A stretch of DNA of 64,000 nucleotides from Streptomyces sp. NBC_00287 (lineage in GTDB: Bacteria > Actinomycetota > Actinomycetes > Streptomycetales > Streptomycetaceae): contig NZ_CP108053.1 in assembly GCF_036173105.1 (NCBI RefSeq), positions 8,618,001 to 8,682,000 on the forward strand, in the 5' to 3' direction. A program made the position numbers and the translations under genes. Position 1 is the stretch's first letter. The number at the start of each line of letters is the position of its first letter. The notes under the pieces were generated by a model. The model made no database searches. It saw only the letters and a program-made list of their open reading frames with translations, and was not told the origin of the DNA. Positions 34,589 through 42,638 of the stretch are shown one piece after another.

Positions 34589-34602
34589 TGAGCAAGCGCT
34601 TA
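34589..34602. promoter_or_regulatory. TAAGCGCTTGCTCA motif upstream of the flavin monooxygenase gene
   Basis: Read on the minus strand the site is TAAGCGCTTGCTCA, part of a 16-bp near-palindrome (34590-34605, one mismatch). It lies 48 nt before the monooxygenase start. A nearly identical 14-mer lies at 48251-48264 ahead of the MoxR gene, and a shorter AAGCGCTT core occurs at 34475-34482. Looks like a regulator site. Confidence 0.45.
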
Positions 34603-34649
34603 CTCCGCATGGCCTTCGTTCCTCCTCGTCCCCACGGAAGGCAGCCACA

Positions 34650-36227
34650 GTGCGCAAGGAAACGCTCGACTGTCTCATCATCGGCGCTGGTCCCGCGGGC
34701 CTCCAGCTCGGCCAACTGCTGCAGTCGGCCGGACACGACTACCGGATCCTGGAGAGCGGCCCCACCCCGGGCACCTTCTTCCGGACCTTCCCCCGTCACC
34801 GCCAGTTGATCTCGATCAACAAGGTCCACACCGGCACCACCGACCCCGAGCTCAACCTCCGGATGGACTGGAACTCACTGCTCTCCCCGGACCCCGAGCT
34901 GCTCTTCACCCGCTACAGCAAGCGCTACTTCCCGCACGCCGACGACCTCGTGCGCTACCTCGCCGACTACGCCGAGACCTTCAAGCTCGACATCGCCTAC
35001 GACACCCGCGCGCAGCGCATCGGGCGCGGCCCCGACGGCTTCACCGTCACCGACCAGCACGGCCAGGACCACCATGCCCGGCGCCTGGTCATGGCCACCG
35101 GACTGACCCGGGCCCATATCCCCGACATCCCCGGCATCGACACGGTCGAGGACTACGCCGACGTCACCGTCGACCCCGAGGACTTCACCGGGCAGCGGGT
35201 CCTCATCCTCGGCAAGGGCAACTCCGCGCTGGAGACCGCCGACAACCTCGTCGAGACGGCCGCCGTCATTCACGTCGCCGGACCCCACTCGATCCGCCTG
35301 GCGTGGAACACCCACTACGTCGGCCATCTGCGCGCCGTCAACAACAACTTTCTGGACACTTATCAACTCAAGTCGCAGAACGCCCTGTTGGACGGCGACG
35401 TCCTCTCGATCGACAAGGGCGAGGACGGCTACCGCGTCCGCTTCAGCTTCGCCCGCGCCGACGAGGTCGTGAAGGAGCTGCGCTACGACCGGGTCATCGG
35501 CTGCACCGGATTCCGCTTCGACGCCTCGGCGTTCGACCCCGACTGCCGTCCCGAACTCGTCATCAACGACCGCTTCGCCGCGCTCAGCCCCGCCTACGAG
35601 TCCGTGAACATACCCGGCCTGTACTTCGCCGGCACCCTCATGCAGCAGCGCGACTTCAAGAAGTCCACCGGCGGCTTCATCCACGGCTTCCGCTACGCCG
35701 TACGCGCCCTCGCCCGCATCCTCGACGAGCGGTACCACGACACCCCATGGCCCGGCCGGGACCTCGACGCCTCTCCCGCGGCCCTCGCCGACGCCGTGGT
35801 GGACCGCGTCAACCGGAGCTCGGCGCTGTGGCAGCAGTTCGGCGTGCTCGGCGATGTGGTCGTCGTCAGGACCGGCGAAGCGGCCCGCCACTACGAGGAG
35901 ATGCCGGTCGCCTACGCCCACGAGTGCGAACTCACCCAGGGCGCCGACTATTTCACCATCACCCTGGAGTACGGGCCCGACCACGACAAGGTCGACCCCT
36001 TCGACATCACCGTCCGCCGCCCCGCCCAGAACTCCGTGGCGCAGGCCTTCGACGCGGCCTATCTCCACCCCGTGATCCGCCACTTCCGAGCCGGTGAGCT
36101 CCTCGGCACCCACCACATGGCGGAGAACCTGGAGAACGAGTGGAACGACCCTGACGTGCACACGGCTCCGCTCACCGACTTCCTCGCCCGCGAACTCGAT
36201 CCGCAGACCGCGGGGACGGGGCGGTGA
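34650..36227 (+). CDS. FAD-dependent monooxygenase (FMO/FOXRED-like)
   Basis: Two-dinucleotide-fold flavoprotein of 525 aa. FAD motif LIIGAGPAGLQLGQLL at about residues 9-24 and NADPH motif VLILGKGNSALETADNL at about 189-205, as in flavin monooxygenases; the long C-terminal part resembles FOXRED-type proteins. GTG 34650 is preceded by GGAAGG. Probable role: N- or C-oxygenation of an amino-acid-like or aromatic substrate. It opens a rightward set in which every junction is overlapping or nearly so: alpha-hydroxy-acid oxidase, P450, antiporter and ThDP enzyme follow. Together these look like a small tailoring or biosynthesis pathway; product unknown. Confidence 0.8.
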   Translation: MRKETLDCLIIGAGPAGLQLGQLLQSAGHDYRILESGPTPGTFFRTFPRHRQLISINKVHTGTTDPELNLRMDWNSLLSPDPELLFTRYSKRYFPHADDLVRYLADYAETFKLDIAYDTRAQRIGRGPDGFTVTDQHGQDHHARRLVMATGLTRAHIPDIPGIDTVEDYADVTVDPEDFTGQRVLILGKGNSALETADNLVETAAVIHVAGPHSIRLAWNTHYVGHLRAVNNNFLDTYQLKSQNALLDGDVLSIDKGEDGYRVRFSFARADEVVKELRYDRVIGCTGFRFDASAFDPDCRPELVINDRFAALSPAYESVNIPGLYFAGTLMQQRDFKKSTGGFIHGFRYAVRALARILDERYHDTPWPGRDLDASPAALADAVVDRVNRSSALWQQFGVLGDVVVVRTGEAARHYEEMPVAYAHECELTQGADYFTITLEYGPDHDKVDPFDITVRRPAQNSVAQAFDAAYLHPVIRHFRAGELLGTHHMAENLENEWNDPDVHTAPLTDFLARELDPQTAGTGR

Positions 36228-36234
36228 CGCGGCC

Positions 36235-37338
36235 GTGATGCTGTCCGCGAAGGACTTCGAAACCGCCGCCCGCGAAAAACTCGACCCCGTGTACGCCGAC
36301 TTCATCGCCGGCGGCGCACGGGACGAGATCACCGTACGGGCCAACGAGGAGGCGTTCGGCCGGCTGCGGCTGCTGCCCCGCGTTCTGCGCGGCAGCGCGG
36401 TGCGCGACCTGGACGTCACCCTGTTCGGCGAGCGCGCGAGCATGCCGGTGCTGCTCTCGCCGACCGCCTTCCACAAACTCGTCGACCCGGAAGGGGAGTC
36501 GGCCACCGCACGGGCCGCCGCGGCCGCCGGGGTGATCATGATCGTGAGCATGGCGTCGACCGTCGCCGTGGGCGAGATCGCCGACGCGGCCCGCGGCGCC
36601 GCGGGAGCGGTCCCCGTACCGCTGTGGTTCCAGCTCTACATCCAGCCGGACCCTGAGATCACCGAGGCCCTTGTACGCCGGGCCACCGACGCCGGCTGCA
36701 CCGCGCTCGTGGTCACCGTCGACTCCCCGGTGCTGGGCGCGAGCGAACGCAACCGGCGCAACGGCTTCCACGACCTGCCGCCCGGATTGCGCTGCGAGAA
36801 CCTGGTCGACCTGCGCGACGGCGAGCGCGGTCATGTGCGTCAGATCGCCATGTCGGCGGAGCTGTCCTGGGAGCACATCGACCGGCTGCGCGCCATGACC
36901 ACCCTGCCGATCCTGCTCAAGGGCGCGCTCCACCCGGAGGATGCCCGCCTCGCCGTCCGCCACGGCGTGGACGGGCTGCTGCTGTCGAACCACGGAGGAC
37001 GCCAACTGGACGGTGTTCCGGCCACGTTGGAGCTGCTCCCCGAGATGGTCGCCGCGGTCGCCGGACGCATCCCCGTCCTGCTGGACGGCGGCGTGCGCCG
37101 GGGCACCGACGTGGTCAAGGCCCTCGCGCTCGGCGCCCGCGCGGTCGGCATCGGCCGCCCGGTGATGTGGGCACTGGCCGAGGGCGGCGAGAAGGGCGTA
37201 CGGCGGCTGCTGGAGCTGTTGCGCGAGGAGATCGAGGAGACGCTGGCGCTGTGCGGGGCGGCCGGTCTCGATGAACTGACGCCCGGGCTCGTGCGCCCCG
37301 CCTGGTCGGGGCCGCTGTTCGACGGGGCGCTGTCATGA
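36235..37338 (+). CDS. FMN-dependent alpha-hydroxy-acid oxidase
   Basis: Enzyme of the glycolate oxidase/lactate oxidase/mandelate dehydrogenase family, 367 aa, oxidising an alpha-hydroxy acid to the keto acid. N-terminal YADFIAGGARDEITVRANEEAF, LWFQLYIQPD, the Lys of LPILLKGALHPEDA, catalytic His253 with Arg in SNHGGRQLDG, and FMN-phosphate site LLDGGVRRGTDVVKALALGA. The GTG 36235 / ATG 36238 pair begins 7 nt after the monooxygenase stop. It ends with a 4-nt overlap into the P450 gene. Within this cluster it would supply a keto acid for the ThDP enzyme; inference from chemistry and context. Confidence 0.85.
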   Translation: MMLSAKDFETAAREKLDPVYADFIAGGARDEITVRANEEAFGRLRLLPRVLRGSAVRDLDVTLFGERASMPVLLSPTAFHKLVDPEGESATARAAAAAGVIMIVSMASTVAVGEIADAARGAAGAVPVPLWFQLYIQPDPEITEALVRRATDAGCTALVVTVDSPVLGASERNRRNGFHDLPPGLRCENLVDLRDGERGHVRQIAMSAELSWEHIDRLRAMTTLPILLKGALHPEDARLAVRHGVDGLLLSNHGGRQLDGVPATLELLPEMVAAVAGRIPVLLDGGVRRGTDVVKALALGARAVGIGRPVMWALAEGGEKGVRRLLELLREEIEETLALCGAAGLDELTPGLVRPAWSGPLFDGALS

Positions 37339-38723
37339 CCGCCGTAACGTGGGCGGCCGTCGCCGCCGGGGCGGGCCTGGTCCTCAGCCTGCCGTACTGG
37401 CTGCCCCGAGTCGTCGTCGCGCTGCGTGTGGCGATCTTCGCCCGCGTCAACGGTGACGAGGGCATCACCGCGCCCGGCCGGGAGGTGCCCGTGGCGGAGT
37501 TCCGCCAGGTGTACGGGCACCCCGCCGCGAACGGCCGGAGCCGGGGCGCCGCGCTGTCCGACCTGTTCTGGTACTGGCTGGCACCCGGACCGGAAGTCCA
37601 CCAGGAGCACCTGGAGCCCGGGCCCCGCTATGACGACGTGGCTCGTACCACGCGGCAGATCCTGGCCGGACCGTCCCGGGCGGAGTGGACTGAGCTCGTC
37701 AACCGGTGCACGCGCCGTGTCCTCGACGAACTGGGTGAGGCGAGCGTGCACCAGGTCCGGCTGCGCGACCTGATGATGCCCGTGTGGGCCGAGGTCTACC
37801 ACGAGGTCGTCTTCCGCGAACCCTGCCCACGCCCCGTCCGCGACCTGATCACCGGCAACGCCGACGACGTCGTCAGCGCACTCAAGTGCACGGGCCTACG
37901 GCACATGGACCGCCGCGCCCGCCTCACCGCCCACCTGAGCGAGCGGCTGGCGAACGATCCGCCGCCCGTGCCGCTGCCGTCGACGCTCACCGAGCGGGAA
38001 CGGGCGTACTACCTCCAAGGGACCTTCTTCAACACGGCCGTGGTGCAGATGTCGGAGGCGATGGCCCACCTGCTGCTGGCCCTCGCCACCCACGGCGACG
38101 TACAGGACCGGCTGCGGGCGGGCGCGGAGGACTCCGACTATCTCGACCGGGTCATCGACGAGACCCTGCGGCACTTCCCGCTGTTCGGCGTGGCGCATCG
38201 CATCACCACAGGGGAGATCCCGCGCTCCGGACGGCCCGCCATCCCGGCGGGATCGGTCCTGCTGTTCAACTACCCGGAGTATCAGCGGTCCGGTATGTCC
38301 GCGGCGGAGCGATTCGATCCGGACCGGTGGCTGGCGAAGGACACCCGGCCCTCGGCGTACATCCCGTTCGGGGTGAGTGCCAACCGGCCCTGCCCGGCCC
38401 GCGGCTTCGCCGTACTGACCATGCGGGTGGCCGCCGAGGAGGTGCTCCGGCGGTTCCGTCTGGAGTCGTCCGCCGAGCACACTCGCTCCCTGCCCAATCG
38501 CGGGCCGTGTCTGCTGGTGCCGCACTCCGCCGCCCCGGGCGGCATGAGGCTGCGGCTGGCGGCGATGCGGCTGGGCGACCGCTGGGCCGCGGTGCCCCGC
38601 AGCCTTACCCAACTGGTCCTCGGCACCTACATGGTGTGGGACGCCCGCCGCCAGGGACTGTGCCGCACCTACTTCGCCGACCGGCCGGGCGGGTCTGCCC
38701 CGACCGCCGTCGGCAGCCGATGA
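37335..38723 (+). CDS. Membrane-anchored atypical cytochrome P450
   Basis: Heme monooxygenase of 462 aa. Unlike most bacterial P450s it begins with a hydrophobic helix (about residues 5-36). K-helix ETLRHF gives Glu276 and Arg279. The heme loop FGVSANRPCPARGFA holds the thiolate Cys353 but lacks the usual Gly two residues later. The expected I-helix A/G-G-x-D/E-T-T is not found; the equivalent stretch seems to be FFNTAVVQMSEAMAHLLLALA. These changes suggest an unusual oxygen-activation site or a peroxygenase/isomerase-like role. Starts by a 4-nt overlap with the oxidase gene. Its stop codon is the first base triplet of a four-copy 44-bp repeat. Confidence 0.82.
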   Translation: MTAVTWAAVAAGAGLVLSLPYWLPRVVVALRVAIFARVNGDEGITAPGREVPVAEFRQVYGHPAANGRSRGAALSDLFWYWLAPGPEVHQEHLEPGPRYDDVARTTRQILAGPSRAEWTELVNRCTRRVLDELGEASVHQVRLRDLMMPVWAEVYHEVVFREPCPRPVRDLITGNADDVVSALKCTGLRHMDRRARLTAHLSERLANDPPPVPLPSTLTERERAYYLQGTFFNTAVVQMSEAMAHLLLALATHGDVQDRLRAGAEDSDYLDRVIDETLRHFPLFGVAHRITTGEIPRSGRPAIPAGSVLLFNYPEYQRSGMSAAERFDPDRWLAKDTRPSAYIPFGVSANRPCPARGFAVLTMRVAAEEVLRRFRLESSAEHTRSLPNRGPCLLVPHSAAPGGMRLRLAAMRLGDRWAAVPRSLTQLVLGTYMVWDARRQGLCRTYFADRPGGSAPTAVGSR

Positions 38724-38896
38724 GGGGGTGCGGACATGACTCGTGTGCAGCTCGCGCCCGCCCGTGAGGGGGGCGCGGACATGACTTCCGTGAAGCTCGC
38801 CTCCGCTGTGAAGGGGGCGCGGACATGACGCCTGTCGAACTCGCCCCCGCCGTGAGGGGAGCGCGGACATGACCCCTGTCGAACTCGCCCCCGCCT
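38721..38896 (+). repeat. Four tandem 44-bp copies of a translation-initiation region
   Basis: Units begin at 38721, 38765, 38809 and 38853 with TGAGGGG or a variant, followed by GCGCGGAC and ATGAC. Each contains a ribosome site, an ATG and about nine codons nearly identical to the start of the antiporter (MTPVELAPA). ATGs lie at 38736, 38781, 38825 and 38869. The leader frames from 38781 and 38825 are 15 codons and end in TGA overlapping the next ATG (ATGA); that from 38736 is in frame with 38781. The fourth copy is the antiporter start, the first contains the P450 stop. Confidence 0.9.
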
Positions 38897-40140
38897 TCTT
38901 CGCGGCCGCCGTCGTGATCCTGCTGACGTGCCGTCTGGTCGTCGCGGTCGCCGCCCGTTTCGGCCAGCCGCCGGTCGTCGGCGAGATGATCGCCGGTGTG
39001 CTGCTCGGCCCCTCCCTGTTCGGGCTGCTCGCCCCCGACGTCTCCGCCGCCGTCTTCCCCGACGACCTCAAACCGGTGCTGTACGTCGCGGGCCAGATCG
39101 GCCTCGTCGCCCTGATGTTCAACGCCGGCTACGAGTTCCGGGCCCACGCGGGCCGTGGCCTGGTGAAATCGGCGGTGGCCGTCTCCTCGGCCGGAGTGCT
39201 CGTCCCGCTGCTGTTCGGGGCGGGGCTGGCCTTCGTGGCCCACGGCCGGGTGGACATCTTCGTCGACGGGGTCTCGGTGTGGGTGACCGCGGCGTTCGTC
39301 GGGGTGGCCCTGGCGATCACCGCCTTCCCGATGCTGGCCCGCATCATCACCGAACGCGGCCTCGCCGGCACCCGCTACGGCTCGCTCGCCCTGGCCTCGG
39401 GCGCCACCGACGACGCCGTCGCCTGGATCCTGCTCGCCGGTGTGCTGAGCGCGGCCTCGGGCGAGCCGAGCCACATCCTGACCGCCGTCGGCGGCTCCCT
39501 GCTGTTCGTGGCCCTGCTGCTGACGGTCGGCCGACGGCTGCTGGTGTGGATCGTGGCGCATCGGACCATGAGCGACGAGACCCGGCTCCTCGGCACCGTC
39601 GCCGCGCTGTTCTGCTGCGCCTGGTTCACCGACATCATCGATCTGTACGCCGTGTTCGGGGCGTTCTGCATCGGTATGGCCATGCCGCGCGGAGAGACGT
39701 CGGAACACCTGGTGCGGACCGTCCAATCGGTGACCCAGGTGCTGTTCGTCCCGATGTTCTTCACCTACTCCGGCCTCAACACGCGCTTCGACGTGTTCGC
39801 CGACCCCGCCGTGATGCTCTTCGGCGCCGCGGCCGTCGTCCTGGCGGTGATCGGCAAGTTCGGCGGCTGCTGGGCGGCGGCCCGGCTGCGGGGCGAGCCA
39901 CAGGCGGTGGCGGTACGGGTCGGGACGCTGATGAACGCCCGGGGCCTGATGCAGCTGATCGCCCTGAACATCGGGCTGGCCGCCGGGATCGTCACCTCCG
40001 CGATGTTCTCCGCCCTGGTGCTGGTCGCCCTGGTGACCACGGTGATGACCGCGCCCCTGCTCAGCTGGCTCGACCGCAGGGACGCGAAGTCACGTGAGGC
40101 CGATAAGCCCCAAGAGCCGACGCCGGCGGTGCTGACGTGA
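38869..40140 (+). CDS. CPA2-type cation/proton antiporter
   Basis: Membrane antiporter of the Kef/CPA2 class, 423 aa, about 12 helices. Diagnostic stretches are GQPPVVGEMIAGVLLGPSLFG at the N-terminus, ALAITAFPMLARIITERGL, and SGATDDAVAWILL with the ion-binding Asp pair. No RCK/TrkA-N domain. Start fixed at the fourth ATG of the tandem repeat because the earlier ATGs run into stop codons. Within a cluster of oxidative enzymes it may export an acidic product or balance ions. Its stop overlaps the next start by 4 nt. Confidence 0.85.
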   Translation: MTPVELAPAFFAAAVVILLTCRLVVAVAARFGQPPVVGEMIAGVLLGPSLFGLLAPDVSAAVFPDDLKPVLYVAGQIGLVALMFNAGYEFRAHAGRGLVKSAVAVSSAGVLVPLLFGAGLAFVAHGRVDIFVDGVSVWVTAAFVGVALAITAFPMLARIITERGLAGTRYGSLALASGATDDAVAWILLAGVLSAASGEPSHILTAVGGSLLFVALLLTVGRRLLVWIVAHRTMSDETRLLGTVAALFCCAWFTDIIDLYAVFGAFCIGMAMPRGETSEHLVRTVQSVTQVLFVPMFFTYSGLNTRFDVFADPAVMLFGAAAVVLAVIGKFGGCWAAARLRGEPQAVAVRVGTLMNARGLMQLIALNIGLAAGIVTSAMFSALVLVALVTTVMTAPLLSWLDRRDAKSREADKPQEPTPAVLT

Positions 40141-41831
40141 CACACACCGGCGCGGAACTGCTCGTCCGGCAGCTCGAACAGGAGGGCGTGCGCCATGTCT
40201 TCGGCGTGCCGGGCGTCCAGCTCGACCATGTCCTCGACGCCCTCGCCCGCGCCAGGGCCGCCGGTGGCCCGATCGAGTATGTCTCCGCCCGCCATGAACA
40301 GGGCGCCGCCCATATGGCCGAGGCCTACGCCCGGACTACGGACCGCCCGGGCGTCTGTCTCGTCGTCCCCGGCCCGGGCGTGCTGAACGCGCTGCCCGCC
40401 CTGGCCACCGGGTACGCGTGCTCGTCACCGCTGCTGTGCCTGGCGGCGGACATCCCGTCGGCGCTGTCCGGCCGAGGCCTCGGCATGCTGCACGAACTCC
40501 CCGACCAGGAGGGCATGCTGGCGTCCGTCACCACCTGGTCGGCGCGGGCCCGTGGCCCGGACGCGATCCCACGGCTGTTACGGGAGGCGGTACGGCGGTC
40601 ACGGACGGGACGTCCACGACCGGTGGCCGTTACCCTTCCGGCGGACGTCCTTGCCGCGTCGGCGGCACCGGGGACCGACGGACAACTCGACGGCGCCGCA
40701 CCGGAGACCGACGTACAACTGGACGGCCTCGCACCGGAGCCGGCCGTACCGGAGCCCGACGCCGGCACCGTCGCCGACATCGCCTCCGCCCTGCGGGACG
40801 CCCGGCGACCGCTGCTCTACGTGGGCGGAGGCGTGCTCGCCGCGCGGGCCGGGGACGCCCTGACCGCACTGGCCGAGGAGTTGGACGCTCCGGTGGTGAC
40901 CAGCCGCAATGCGGGCGGCGCGATCCCGGCCCACCACCGGCTCGCGCTGCCCGCACTGGCCGGTCCGAGCGTCCTGCCCACGGCGGACGTGGTGCTGGTG
41001 GTCGGCAGCCGCTTCGTCTCCCCGCGGGGTACGGCGCTGCCCACGGCCCCCGGCGCGACCGTGATCCTCGTCAACGCGGACCCCGCCGACCTGGGCCCGC
41101 CCCGGCGGGCGGGCCTCACCCTGTGCGCGGACGCCGGGACGGCCCTGGAGGCGGTCCGCGCCGCGCTCCCGCCCCGGGCCCGGCGCGGGGAGTGGAGCGC
41201 GGAGGAACTGTCCGAGGTCCGGGCGGGGTGCGCGCGGCGGGTGGCGGCGGTCGAGCCGCAGTGGTCGTACGTGCGGGCCCTGCGGGAGGCGATCCCCGAC
41301 GACGGGTTCCTCGTCAACGAGCTGACCCAGGTGGGTTATCTGGCCGCCGTCGGCTACCCCGTCCACCATCCGGGCACCTTCCTCACCCCCGGCTACCAGG
41401 GGACGCTCGGCTATGGCTATCCGTCGGCGCTCGGAGTGAAGACCGCTCACCCGGACCGCGCGGTGGTCTCCGTCAACGGCGACGGCGGCTTCTGCTTCAA
41501 CCTCCAGGAGCTGGCGACCGCGCGGCGGTACGGCATCGGGGTCGTCGCGGTGGTGTTCAACGACAACGCCTATGGAAACGTCCGGCGCATCCAGTCGGAC
41601 GAGTTCGCCGGGCGGTTCATCGGCAGCGACCTCACCAGCCCCGACTTCGTACGCCTCGCGGAGTCCTTCGGCGTCCCCGGCGTGCGGGCCGACTCACCCG
41701 GCGCCCTCGCCGGCGCGCTGAAGGAGGCGCTCGGCGAGCCAGGACCCTCGGTGATCGAGGTGCCGGTGGGCGAGATGCCCAGCGTCTGGCCGCTGCTGCT
41801 GGGGGGTGCGCCGGGGTCGGTCCGCGACTGA
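40137..41831 (+). CDS. Thiamine-diphosphate-dependent enzyme (acetolactate synthase-like)
   Basis: Three-domain ThDP enzyme, 564 aa: PYR domain with catalytic Glu54 in SARHEQGAAHMAEAYAR, a middle domain, and a PP domain with the GDG motif (residues 448-450) through VVFNDNAYGN. Family members decarboxylate 2-keto acids or join them (acetolactate synthase, benzoylformate decarboxylase). A linker near residues 180-201 contains an 11-residue tandem duplication (TDGQLDGAAPE / TDVQLDGLAPE) from a 33-bp repeat. No small regulatory subunit, so not housekeeping acetolactate synthase. It starts by GTGA overlap with the antiporter and ends the coupled cluster. Confidence 0.83.
   Translation: MTHTGAELLVRQLEQEGVRHVFGVPGVQLDHVLDALARARAAGGPIEYVSARHEQGAAHMAEAYARTTDRPGVCLVVPGPGVLNALPALATGYACSSPLLCLAADIPSALSGRGLGMLHELPDQEGMLASVTTWSARARGPDAIPRLLREAVRRSRTGRPRPVAVTLPADVLAASAAPGTDGQLDGAAPETDVQLDGLAPEPAVPEPDAGTVADIASALRDARRPLLYVGGGVLAARAGDALTALAEELDAPVVTSRNAGGAIPAHHRLALPALAGPSVLPTADVVLVVGSRFVSPRGTALPTAPGATVILVNADPADLGPPRRAGLTLCADAGTALEAVRAALPPRARRGEWSAEELSEVRAGCARRVAAVEPQWSYVRALREAIPDDGFLVNELTQVGYLAAVGYPVHHPGTFLTPGYQGTLGYGYPSALGVKTAHPDRAVVSVNGDGGFCFNLQELATARRYGIGVVAVVFNDNAYGNVRRIQSDEFAGRFIGSDLTSPDFVRLAESFGVPGVRADSPGALAGALKEALGEPGPSVIEVPVGEMPSVWPLLLGGAPGSVRD
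40673..40738 (+). repeat. In-frame 33-bp tandem duplication in the ThDP gene linker
   Basis: Two copies of 33 bp start at 40673 and 40706 and share about 29 of 33 bases. They encode TDGQLDGAAPE and TDVQLDGLAPE in the interdomain linker, so the reading frame is kept. Confidence 0.8.
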
Positions 41832-41933
41832 CCGAGCTTGGACTGTTTGTACGGGACCTGGACGTATGGTCTGGACAGGGCTCGGCGGGGAGGCCCCGTC
41901 GAGCCCTGGGTCAGGTACGGACAGGAGCGAGCG

Positions 41934-42638
41934 ATGGCGGCCGAACAGGCCCTGGACGCCGAGCGGGACGCGATCATCACGGCGCTGACGCCCGTCGCGG
42001 ACGGGCTCGTGGCGACCGTCGGGCCGCTGTGCGAGGTGGTCCTGCACGACTACCGCCGGCCGGAGGAGTCCGTGGTCGCGGTCGCCGGTTCGGTCACCGA
42101 GCGGTCCGTCGGCGGTGCCATGAGCGAGACCGCCATGCGGATCGTCGCCCGCGGCGCCGAGGCGGACGACGATCTGAACTACGTCACCCGGACCCGGACC
42201 GGAACGCTCGTCAAGGCGTCCACCATGGTGCTGCGGGACTCCACCGGCGAGGTCTTCGGCGCCCTCTGCGTCAACCTGGACGTCACCGCGGTCAATGAGG
42301 CCCACGCCCTGCTCGGCGCCCTCGCAGGCATCGGCCGCGACAGTGCCGAGGCGCCGGTCACCACCTTCGGCAACGACATCGATTCCGTCGTCGGCGCCAT
42401 CCTTGACGCCCACCGGCTCCGGCAGAACCGCGGCTGGGCGGAGCTCGACCGTGCTCAGCGCCTGGAGCTGTTCCGCGGTCTGGACGGGCGGGGTGTGTTC
42501 GCCGTGCGGCGCTCGGTCGAACAGGTCGCCGGCCGGCTCGGCATCTCCCGCGCCTCCGCCTACAACTACCTCGCCCAGGCACGCGCCACGACCGGCCCGA
42601 CCGCCGACTCCGACGGATCCGATGGAGGACAAGCGTGA
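41934..42638 (+). CDS. DauR/YheO-like PAS-HTH transcription regulator
   Basis: Regulator of 234 aa with a YheO-like PAS domain (about residues 12-125) that includes CEVVLHDYRRPEESVVAVAG and ALCVNLDVTAVNEAH. A C-terminal HTH (about 170-220) includes GVFAVRRSVEQVAGRLGIS and RASAYNYL. In other bacteria these regulators govern amino-acid racemase or dehydratase genes. ATG 41934 has AGGAGCG directly upstream. Its stop overlaps the start of the PLP ammonia-lyase gene by 4 nt, so the two are a functional pair; it likely senses an amino-acid-derived ligand and controls its own operon. Confidence 0.8.
   Translation: MAAEQALDAERDAIITALTPVADGLVATVGPLCEVVLHDYRRPEESVVAVAGSVTERSVGGAMSETAMRIVARGAEADDDLNYVTRTRTGTLVKASTMVLRDSTGEVFGALCVNLDVTAVNEAHALLGALAGIGRDSAEAPVTTFGNDIDSVVGAILDAHRLRQNRGWAELDRAQRLELFRGLDGRGVFAVRRSVEQVAGRLGISRASAYNYLAQARATTGPTADSDGSDGGQA

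Noticed and set aside
34588..34809. Short reading frame starting GTG 34588 after AAAGGGGAG
   Set aside because: A fair ribosome site is present, but the encoded 73 residues run out of frame through the monooxygenase gene and show no family-like pattern. The start lies on the TAAGCGCTTG site, more likely regulatory DNA.
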